Origin: an uncultured Collinsella sp.
GTDB lineage: Bacteria; Actinomycetota; Coriobacteriia; Coriobacteriales; Coriobacteriaceae
DNA length: 5,763 nt
Assembly: GCA_902489225.1 (NCBI GenBank)
Contig: CABTZA010000118.1
Location: forward strand, 1 to 5,763
Reading direction: 5' to 3'
Part shown: in pieces, positions 1 to 5,763 of the stretch
How positions within the stretch are numbered: position 1 is the first letter of the stretch
Layout of the letters: the number at the start of each line of letters is the position of its first letter
Notes under the pieces: model-generated
What the model was told of the DNA's origin: nothing
The model's input: the letters and a program-made list of their open reading frames with translations, nothing else
Database searches by the model: none
Translations under genes and position numbers: made by a program

Positions 1-1048
1 GAAGTGCGACGACCTGCTGCCCGACTACTACAACTTTGTCCGCGGCGTCGTGGATTCCGCCGATGTGTCGCTCAACATCTCGCGTGAGACGCTGCAGCAG
101 AACCGTCAGCTCAAGGCCATCGCCAAGCGTGTGGAAAAGAAGATCACCGCCGACCTTGAGGATATGCGTGACAACGACCGCGAGGCCTACGAGAAGTTCT
201 TTGAGAACTTTGGCCGCGGTCTTAAGTACGGCATCTACTCGAGCTATGGCATGAAGGCCGACGAGCTCGCCGACCTGCTGCTGTTCTGGTCTGCCAAGGA
301 GCAGAAGATGATCACCCTTGCCGAGTATGCCAAGGGCATGCCCGAGGGCCAGAAGGCAATCTACTATGCCGCCGGCGATTCGCGCGAGCGTCTGGCCAAG
401 ATGCCCGTCGTGAAGGGCGTGCTCGACCGCGGCTACGATGTACTGCTGCTGACGCAGGACGTGGATGAGTTCACCTTCCAGGCCATGCGTGAGTACGTGG
501 CTGCCGATATGCCCAAGGTCTACGAGGATGACGCTGCTCGCGAGGCTGCCGAGAAGGCAGTTGCCGATGGTGCCGAGCCTGAGGTCGAGGATCGTCACCT
601 GGAGCTTAAGAACGTCGCGACCGGCGACCTTGACTTGGCAACCGATGACGAGAAGAAGGAGGCTGAGGACGCCACCAAGGAGAACGAGGACCTCTTTAAT
701 GCCATGAAGGAGGCGCTCGGCGACAAGGTCGAGAAGGTTGCCGTCTCCGCGCGCCTGACCGATGCCCCCGCCTGCATTACCACCGAGGGCCCGCTTTCAC
801 TCGAGATGGAGAAGGTGCTCCAGAAGGGTCCCGAGGGCGCGCCCGACGGTATGCCCAAGAGCCAGCGCGTGCTCGAGCTCAACGCTAAGCACCCGGTCTT
901 CGCCAAGCTCGTCGCTGCCCAGAAGGCGGGCGACGCCGACAAGATTAAGCAGTACTCCGGCCTGCTCTACGACCAGGCCCTGCTCGTCGAGGGCATCCTC
1001 CCCGAGGACCCCGTAGCCTTCGCGGCAGCTGTTTGTAACTTGATGTAG
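1..1048 (+). CDS. htpG: Molecular chaperone HtpG (Hsp90 family), 3' part
   Basis: This is a cytoplasmic ATP-dependent chaperone that works as a homodimer; the N-terminal ATPase domain lies before the window. The frame begins at base 2 and gives 348 residues ending in TAG. Near the beginning sits the hallmark middle-domain block FVRGVVDS followed by LNISRETLQQN (residues 12-34). By family knowledge, Arg28 and Gln32 here correspond to the ATP-contacting Arg380/Gln384 of yeast Hsp82. Further family signatures are the GQKAIYY segment, the DVLLLTQDVDEF segment and, in the C-terminal dimerisation domain, ARLTDAPACI and the closing LLYDQALLVEG...EDP. Residues about 165-228 form a charged, acidic stretch longer than in E. 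coli HtpG. There is no eukaryotic MEEVD tail, as expected for bacteria. The in-frame GTG at base 50 is internal and not a start. The family call is certain; only the 5' end is missing. Confidence 0.97.
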   Translation, partial: KCDDLLPDYYNFVRGVVDSADVSLNISRETLQQNRQLKAIAKRVEKKITADLEDMRDNDREAYEKFFENFGRGLKYGIYSSYGMKADELADLLLFWSAKEQKMITLAEYAKGMPEGQKAIYYAAGDSRERLAKMPVVKGVLDRGYDVLLLTQDVDEFTFQAMREYVAADMPKVYEDDAAREAAEKAVADGAEPEVEDRHLELKNVATGDLDLATDDEKKEAEDATKENEDLFNAMKEALGDKVEKVAVSARLTDAPACITTEGPLSLEMEKVLQKGPEGAPDGMPKSQRVLELNAKHPVFAKLVAAQKAGDADKIKQYSGLLYDQALLVEGILPEDPVAFAAAVCNLM

Positions 1049-1078
1049 TTTGGGGATACGGCACCGTAACTAGATTAG

Positions 1079-1148
1079 AACGAGAGTGGATAATTTCCCA
1101 CTTTTGGCTCGAGCGCGGGCTTGAAGTGGGGGATTTTCCACTCTCGTT
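1079..1148 (+). terminator. Long hairpin downstream of htpG, probable terminator
   Basis: Two 25-base arms (1079-1103 and 1124-1148) are inverted copies of one another, with 22 Watson-Crick pairs, two G-U pairs and one mismatch, around a 20-base loop (1104-1123). The hairpin starts 30 bases after the htpG stop. It is followed by a T-rich but interrupted run (TTTGCTTTTG), which fits a rho-independent terminator imperfectly. The stem is much longer than a typical terminator stem. It may therefore be a dispersed palindromic repeat that also stops transcription. The hairpin is seen directly; its function is inferred. Confidence 0.55.
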
Positions 1149-1160
1149 TGCTTTTGTACG

Positions 1161-1250
1161 GAGTAGTCATTGGGGACGTTCTTGAATGACTAGTCGTTGG
1201 GGACGTTCTTGTTTGACTAGTCGTTTAAGAACGTCCCCAACGACTAGTCG
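1161..1250. repeat. 27-bp-period palindrome array with direct and inverted core copies
   Basis: The palindrome GACTAGTC occurs exactly at 1188-1195, 1215-1222 and 1242-1249, spaced 27 bp apart, and a one-mismatch version (GAGTAGTC) stands at 1161-1168. Between them lie three 19-bp spacers, each with the 14-bp core TTGGGGACGTTCTT: forward at 1170-1183, forward at 1197-1210, inverted at 1227-1240. As a result 1188-1210 and 1227-1249 form a perfect 23-bp inverted repeat around a 16-base loop that itself contains GACTAGTC. No convincing gene overlaps it. It resembles a small non-autonomous or REP-like palindromic element, but I cannot name a family with confidence. It could also add transcriptional insulation between htpG and the downstream operon. 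Confidence 0.85.
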
Positions 1251-1301
1251 AACTGCTAGTTTGTGCGGGTTGTGGTTTTGGGAGCTGCGGGAATTTAAGA
1301 T

Positions 1302-1340
1302 ACTGTACAACTGTACGTTAACTCATCTTCGTAGTATATT
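1302..1340 (+). promoter_or_regulatory. Possible promoter and operator for the Pip-like operon
   Basis: A perfect 7-base tandem repeat ACTGTAC (1302-1308 and 1310-1316) places two GTAC half-sites 8 bp apart, the arrangement of a repressor or activator site. A -10-like TATATT lies at 1335-1340, and 17 bases upstream is a poor -35 match, TGTACG (1312-1317), overlapping the second repeat. Similar TTGTACRG motifs stand at 1154-1161 and, inverted, at 1390-1397. The location between the repeat array and the first Pip-like gene suits a regulated promoter. The -35 match is weak, so the assignment is tentative, and no regulator gene is in the window. Confidence 0.3.
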
Positions 1341-1447
1341 GCTACCCGCAAAACTCAGCACCATTGTGCCGCGAGACGCTAAAGTGCCTCCGTACAATGG
1401 TTGTTAATAGCATGGTTCGGCTAAACGATAGGATGGATGGTCCAAGC

Positions 1448-4222
1448 GTGAGTCTCGGCAGCAAACTATCCGATGCAAAGGTTTCCTTTGCAATCTTTAA
1501 ACGCGACATCAAGCGATTGATCGTGAACCCCGTCGCCCTGGTGGTCACCCTGGGCGTGTGCGTCATTCCATCGCTGTATGCCTGGTACAACATCGTTGCC
1601 AACTGGGATCCGTACGGAAATACCCAGGGCATTAAAATCGCCATCGCCAACAACGATCAGGGCACCCAGAACGACCTAGTGGGCGAGCTTAACGCAGGCG
1701 ATAAGGTGGTCGACCAGCTCAAGGAGAACGACCAGCTTGGCTGGACTTTCGTCGACTCGGCGGCAGATGCCAAAGAGGGCGTCGAAAGTGGCGAATACTA
1801 TGCCGCCATCGTGATTCCCAAGAACTTCTCCGACAATCTCGTCTCGATGCTCGATGGCAACTACCATCAGCCCAAGCTCACCTATTACGTCAATGAGAAG
1901 AAGAGCGCCATTGCGCCCAAGGTCACCGATACCGGTGCCAACACCATCGAGGAGCAGATCAACTCGGAGTTTGTCTCCACGGTGGGCGAGACCGTCGCTG
2001 GCATTGCCAAAGATGCTGGCATCGACCTTAAAGACAAGGCAACTCAGACCCAGGATTCGCTGGCGGGCTCGGTGTCCGAGGCGTCTGATACCCTGGGCGA
2101 AGTACGTGATTCCATCGGCGACATGAACACCGCCATCGACAAGACAAACAGCTCGATTGCTTCGGCCGATGCCGCGCTGGCGGGTCTGCAGGGACAGGCG
2201 CCTTCGCTAACGCAGGCAATCGCTCAGGGTAATGATCTGCTGGGCGAAGCTCGCACCACGGCTGGCAAGTCCATCACCTCGCTCTCCAAGGCACTTTCGG
2301 AGGGCAGCATCGTGCTGAGCAAGACATCGGCTTCTGCGAACGCCGCGATTGGCAAACTCACCGGTACGGTTACGTCCACGACCACTCGAATCGACAACTC
2401 GCTCGAATCCCTTCAGGCGACGATTGACCACAACAGCGCTGTCATCGAGCGCCTGCAGATTCTCGCTAACGATACGTCAACGGGGTCGGAGGACGCCGAC
2501 GCGCTCATCGCATCGACCATCAATTCGCTTCGCGAGCAAAACCAGAAGCTGCAGAGCATCAAGGATGGCCTCTCTGCACAGTCGAGCGCCATGGCAAAAG
2601 ACGCTACGGCAATCTCGAACGCGAGCAAAGTACTCAACGCGGCAATTAAGACCGGTACGGCTAACCTCGGTCAGGCTCAGACCGATCTGGGGCAGAACGC
2701 ACTGCCGAAGGCTTCGAGCGCGCTCGACTCCTTTGCCGCCGTTTCGGGCGATTTGACCGGCATTGTATCGGGTATGACCCCCACGATAGCGAGCGCGCGC
2801 GGCACGCTGGCGCAGCTCGACGCCACGCTCAAGCAGGCAAAGACCACGCTGTCCCAAACCGACGCCTCCCTTGCCAAGGTTCAGGACAAGCTCGCGACCG
2901 CCGCCAATGACATTGCGGCGCTACAGACCTCTGAGTCTATGGGCGAGTTAGCCGACCTCATGGACGTCGACGTCGATGACGTGGCAGATTTCATGGCATC
3001 TCCGGTTGAGCTGACGTCCAAGTCAATCTATCCAGTCAAGAGCTTTGGCTCGGGCATCGCTCCCTTCTACACCAATCTGGCGCTGTGGGTAGGCGGCTAT
3101 GTGCTCATCGCTATCTACAAGCTCGAGGTCGACCGCGAGGGCATCGGTAGCTTTACGGCGCGTCAGGGCTACTTTGGCCGCTGGCTGCTGATGGTGATCC
3201 TGGGTGCGTTCCAGGCCATCATCGTTACGGTGGGCGATTTGGTGATTGGCGTGCAGTGCGTCAACCCGCTGCTGTTCGTGCTGGGCGGCATCGCTATCTC
3301 GTTCACCTACGTCAACATCATCTATGCGCTGTCCACCACCTTTAAGCATATCGGTAAAGCCATTGGCGTCATCCTCGTCATTGTGCAGATCCCCGGCTCG
3401 TCGGGCATGTATCCCATCGAGATGATGCCCGGCTTCTTCCAATGGCTGCATCCGCTGCTGCCCTTCACCTATGGCATCAACCTGCTGCGCGAGACCGTCG
3501 GCGGCATGTACTCGTTCAACTACCTGTTCAACCTGTGCATCCTGGGCGTGTTCCTGATCGTGGCGCTCTTTATCGGTCTGCAGCTGCGCCCGTTGCTGCT
3601 CAACCTCAATCTGCTCTTTGATAAGCAGCTTTCCACGACGGGCCTCATGATCTGCGAGTCCAACGACCTGCCGCGCCAGCGCTATTCGCTGCGCACGGCC
3701 ATGCGCGTCATGCTCGATTCGGATTCGTACCGTTGCGAGCTGCTCGATCATGCCGTGGCGTTTGAGCATCGCTACCCGTACTACATCAAGGGCGGTTTTG
3801 CCGCCGTGGTAGGCGTCCAGGTCCTGCTCTTTGTACTTTCGACGGTGCTCGATATCGACAATAACGGCAAGATCATCCTGCTTGTTATCTGGATCATTTC
3901 GGTCATCGCCATCTGTGGCTGGCTCATCAACATCGAGTACATCCGTGCGAGCCTCAATACCCAGATGCGTATCTCGGCGCTTTCGGACGAGGACCTTCGC
4001 CGCGAGATGCGCGAGCACACGGCTGCCATCCCTGCCGCCCGTCGCATGTTTGGTCTCAACGCCAGCGAGCGGGGCACCAAGGACAGCGAACAGCCCACGA
4101 GCCGTCTGCCGCATATCGGTGCGCATCGTAAGGCTCAAGATGCCGACAACGTTGACAACGTAAGCGGAAATGACGGGGATACCACCCCGCTTGGCAAGCA
4201 CTCTAAAGGAGGTGAGGCATAA
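1448..4222 (+). CDS. YhgE/Pip family membrane protein with C-terminal extension
   Basis: This envelope protein has an extracytoplasmic helical ectodomain anchored by membrane segments at both ends; the molecular role of this family is poorly defined. With the GTG start at 1448 it has 924 residues. FKRD (16-19) precedes membrane helix 1 (about 25-46), then comes the family signature WDPYGN (53-58) with IKIAIANNDQG, and later YYAAIVIPKNFS. Residues about 150-510 are rich in Ala, Ser, Thr, Gln and regularly spaced Leu/Ile, which fits long helices or coiled coils, and the ectodomain has no Cys. An acidic patch and SPV (518-520) lead into helices at about 540-558, 579-600, 606-629, 634-655 and 692-712, the conserved C-terminal half of the family. 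Two additional helices (about 783-803 and 809-830) and a charged tail of about 94 residues follow. Alternative starts in frame are TTG 1364 and ATG 1397, 1412 and 1433. I prefer 1448 because a GGATGG stretch precedes it, codons before it are atypical (AGG, CTA, CGG), and the paralogue downstream has a short N-terminus. The family call is firm; the start is not. Confidence 0.9.
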   Translation: MSLGSKLSDAKVSFAIFKRDIKRLIVNPVALVVTLGVCVIPSLYAWYNIVANWDPYGNTQGIKIAIANNDQGTQNDLVGELNAGDKVVDQLKENDQLGWTFVDSAADAKEGVESGEYYAAIVIPKNFSDNLVSMLDGNYHQPKLTYYVNEKKSAIAPKVTDTGANTIEEQINSEFVSTVGETVAGIAKDAGIDLKDKATQTQDSLAGSVSEASDTLGEVRDSIGDMNTAIDKTNSSIASADAALAGLQGQAPSLTQAIAQGNDLLGEARTTAGKSITSLSKALSEGSIVLSKTSASANAAIGKLTGTVTSTTTRIDNSLESLQATIDHNSAVIERLQILANDTSTGSEDADALIASTINSLREQNQKLQSIKDGLSAQSSAMAKDATAISNASKVLNAAIKTGTANLGQAQTDLGQNALPKASSALDSFAAVSGDLTGIVSGMTPTIASARGTLAQLDATLKQAKTTLSQTDASLAKVQDKLATAANDIAALQTSESMGELADLMDVDVDDVADFMASPVELTSKSIYPVKSFGSGIAPFYTNLALWVGGYVLIAIYKLEVDREGIGSFTARQGYFGRWLLMVILGAFQAIIVTVGDLVIGVQCVNPLLFVLGGIAISFTYVNIIYALSTTFKHIGKAIGVILVIVQIPGSSGMYPIEMMPGFFQWLHPLLPFTYGINLLRETVGGMYSFNYLFNLCILGVFLIVALFIGLQLRPLLLNLNLLFDKQLSTTGLMICESNDLPRQRYSLRTAMRVMLDSDSYRCELLDHAVAFEHRYPYYIKGGFAAVVGVQVLLFVLSTVLDIDNNGKIILLVIWIISVIAICGWLINIEYIRASLNTQMRISALSDEDLRREMREHTAAIPAARRMFGLNASERGTKDSEQPTSRLPHIGAHRKAQDADNVDNVSGNDGDTTPLGKHSKGGEA
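4205..4212 (+). promoter_or_regulatory. Strong Shine-Dalgarno site of the second Pip-like gene
   Basis: AAAGGAGG, continuing as AAAGGAGGTGA to 4215, matches the anti-Shine-Dalgarno end of 16S rRNA over a long stretch and sits 10 bases before the ATG at 4223. It lies inside the last codons of the preceding gene, so ribosomes finishing that gene are delivered next to this start. This fixes the start codon of the downstream gene. Confidence 0.92.
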
Positions 4223-5763
4223 ATGAAAAACATCCTGCACCTGTTTAAGCGCGATGTCCAAAACGTGTCTCACTCCGTGATCGGTATGGTCGTCGTGATG
4301 GGCCTCATTATCGTACCGTGTCTGTACGCGTGGTTTAACATCGCCGGCAGCTGGGATCCGTACGGCAACACCGGCAATCTTAAGATCGCCGTGGTCAACA
4401 CCGATGAGGGCTACGAGAGCGATTTGATCCCCGTCGAGGTTAACGTGGGCGAAAACGTGACCGCCACCCTACGCGGCAACGAGAGCTTCGATTGGGTTGT
4501 GCTCAACAATCGCGAAAAGGCTATCGAGGGCGTTAAGTCGGGCGCGTACTATGCTGCCGTCGTTATCCCCAAAACGTTTAGCGCTGACATGATGACGCTT
4601 TTCTCGACCGAGGTGAAGCACGCCGATATCGAGTTCTATGAGAACCAGAAGGCCAACGCCATCGCACAGATTGTGACCGAGAAAGGCTCGAGCGCCGTCC
4701 AGAGTCAGGTCAACGAGACCTTTACCGAAACCATCACGACCATCGGTCTTAAAACCGTGTCCAGCCTGCTCGACTACATGAGCACCGACCAAGTGAGCAA
4801 CTTTATCGCCAACCTGTCCTCGACGCTCGGCGATTCGGTCCAGGACTTGCAGGACATTCAGGCCAGCGCAACATCGCTTGCGGGCGTTTTGAGCTCCACG
4901 TCCGATTCGCTGACGTCGGCGGGCGGTATGCTCAAGCAGTCCGGATCGACTGAGGAGTCGGTGAAGCAGCTCATGCAGCATGCCGAGAGCGGTATTGCCG
5001 ATTCCGAGCAGGCGCTCAAGTCCGCCAGCGATGCGATTGATGCCGCTATTGATGGGAGCGCGGGTTCGTTCGATAACGTTTCTACCGAGCTCGCAAAGGC
5101 ATTCGGCGCTGCAAACCAGCATGTCGATCTTACGGTGTCACAGCTCAACGATGGCGCAGCGTCACTCAATACGCGTGCCGACGAGATTGATGCCACGGCC
5201 GATAAGCTCCGCAGTCTTGCTGGCCAGGTGAGTAACGATAAGCTCAAGGCAGGGCTTGAGGACGCGGCTGCTGAGCTTGACAAAACCGCGACGGAGTACC
5301 GCAACAATGCCAATGAGCTGACGAATATCGCGACGTCGCTCACGAAGAGTATGACGGAGGTTAACAAGTCGCGTGCCGAGGTCGATCAGGCAATCGCGGA
5401 TGCCAAGGCTGGTATCTCGGGCGCCAAGATTGACTACGACTCTACGTTCTCGGTTAAGGCCAAGGAGCTCAAGAAGACTATTTCGGGCGTTTTGGATTCG
5501 CTCAACGGTATCTCGGGCGACCTGGATAGTGCTGTTGCTGGCCTGACCGATGCATCCGGTTCGCTGGCAAAGGGCCTCTCCAAGGCTGCAAAGCTGGTCA
5601 ACAAGGCTTCCGATCAGCTGGGTGAGGCGTCGGACAAGATCAGCGCGTTTAAGGACGAGCTTGATGGGGCCCTGATGTCGGACGACCTTGCTACGATCAA
5701 GACGATGATCGGCAATGATCCCGAGGGCCTGGCCGTGTCGCTTTCCGGCCCCGTCGCGCTCGA
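4223..5763 (+). CDS. YhgE/Pip family membrane protein, second tandem copy, 3' truncated by window
   Basis: This is a paralogue of the preceding gene and probably its partner in the envelope. The ATG directly abuts the upstream TAA and follows a near-ideal ribosome binding site, so the start is secure. The frame stays open to the window end, giving 513 residues. FKRD is at 8-11, membrane helix 1 at about 18-40, and the family signature WDPYGN at 44-49, followed by LKIAVVNTDEG and YYAAVVIPKTFS. From about residue 150 the ectodomain is Ala/Ser/Asp/Leu-rich and helical in character, with no Cys. Over the 38 residues from the first membrane helix through the signature, 21 are identical to the upstream protein; the later ectodomain has diverged. 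The last visible residues (GPVAL, 509-513) align with SPVEL (518-522) upstream, so the two ectodomains are about equally long, and the cut falls just before membrane helix 2. Whether it shares the C-terminal extension cannot be seen. Confidence 0.94.
   Translation, partial: MKNILHLFKRDVQNVSHSVIGMVVVMGLIIVPCLYAWFNIAGSWDPYGNTGNLKIAVVNTDEGYESDLIPVEVNVGENVTATLRGNESFDWVVLNNREKAIEGVKSGAYYAAVVIPKTFSADMMTLFSTEVKHADIEFYENQKANAIAQIVTEKGSSAVQSQVNETFTETITTIGLKTVSSLLDYMSTDQVSNFIANLSSTLGDSVQDLQDIQASATSLAGVLSSTSDSLTSAGGMLKQSGSTEESVKQLMQHAESGIADSEQALKSASDAIDAAIDGSAGSFDNVSTELAKAFGAANQHVDLTVSQLNDGAASLNTRADEIDATADKLRSLAGQVSNDKLKAGLEDAAAELDKTATEYRNNANELTNIATSLTKSMTEVNKSRAEVDQAIADAKAGISGAKIDYDSTFSVKAKELKKTISGVLDSLNGISGDLDSAVAGLTDASGSLAKGLSKAAKLVNKASDQLGEASDKISAFKDELDGALMSDDLATIKTMIGNDPEGLAVSLSGPVAL

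Noticed and set aside
595..942. Minus-strand open frame inside htpG
   Set aside because: Ser-rich shadow of a well-conserved chaperone gene.
1057..1068. Short inverted repeat TACGG/CCGTA right after the htpG stop
   Set aside because: Five base pairs with a 2-base loop are too short to be a stable element, and no T-run follows; the long hairpin at 1079-1148 is the better terminator candidate.
1161..1250. CRISPR array
   Set aside because: The period of 27 bp holds an 8-bp palindrome plus near-identical 19-bp spacers. CRISPR arrays need longer repeats and unique spacers, and no cas genes are present.
1186..1407. Small + strand open frame across the palindrome array and promoter area
   Set aside because: Its N-terminal part is a translation of the repeats, and the rest is low-quality non-coding sequence that runs into the next gene's leader. 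No ribosome binding site.
2040..2930. Possible internal duplication within the coiled ectodomain of the first Pip-like protein
   Set aside because: The resemblance is limited to heptad-like spacing of Leu/Ile and frequent Ala/Ser/Thr/Gln; I could not find a repeated block at the nucleotide level.
3023..4273. Long minus-strand open frame (about 416 codons) opposite the 3' half of the first Pip-like gene
   Set aside because: It is antisense to a clearly conserved membrane-protein region. Its product is a composition artefact rich in Asp, His, Gln and Arg, produced by C/G third positions, and it has no recognisable domain.
4469..5122. Minus-strand open frame opposite the second Pip-like gene
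   Set aside because: It is antisense to the secure, continuously open + strand gene, has no ribosome binding site of note and no family signature.
4858..5367. Ser/Ala/Leu-rich minus-strand open frame that mimics a membrane or secreted protein
   Set aside because: The composition follows from reading Ala/Asp/Ser-rich coiled-coil codons in reverse complement; it is a shadow of the + strand gene.

Overview
The window looks like chromosomal DNA of a GC-rich Gram-positive bacterium. A coriobacterium (Collinsella/Olsenella type) is my best guess. This rests on strong C/G bias at third codon positions, textbook Gram-positive ribosome binding sites, two YhgE/Pip-family envelope proteins in tandem, and the style of the intergenic repeats. 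The taxonomic call is inference, not a database match. All genes read on the + strand.

Region 1 (1-1048) is the 3' part of htpG, the bacterial Hsp90 chaperone. It covers the end of the middle domain and the whole C-terminal dimerisation domain. Region 2 (1049-1447) is a gene-free stretch of about 400 bases with dense structure: a 70-base hairpin just after htpG, then a 90-bp array in which the palindrome GACTAGTC recurs exactly every 27 bp around a 14-bp core (two copies forward, one inverted), then a probable promoter area with repeated TGTAC motifs. Region 3 (about 1448-4222) is a complete YhgE/Pip-type membrane protein with a very large helical ectodomain and an unusual C-terminal extension carrying two additional predicted membrane helices. 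Region 4 (4223 to the end) is a second YhgE/Pip-type gene. Its start codon directly abuts the stop codon of the first, and the window cuts it off just before its second membrane segment.

The two Pip-like genes almost certainly form one translationally coupled operon, and their products probably act together in the cell envelope. Relatives of this family include the lactococcal phage infection protein Pip, the SPP1 receptor YueB and the type VII secretion component EsaA, but no substrate or partner can be read from this window. htpG appears to be a separate unit, insulated by the hairpin and repeat array. The least explained items are the 27-bp-period palindrome array and the C-terminal extension of the first Pip-like protein.
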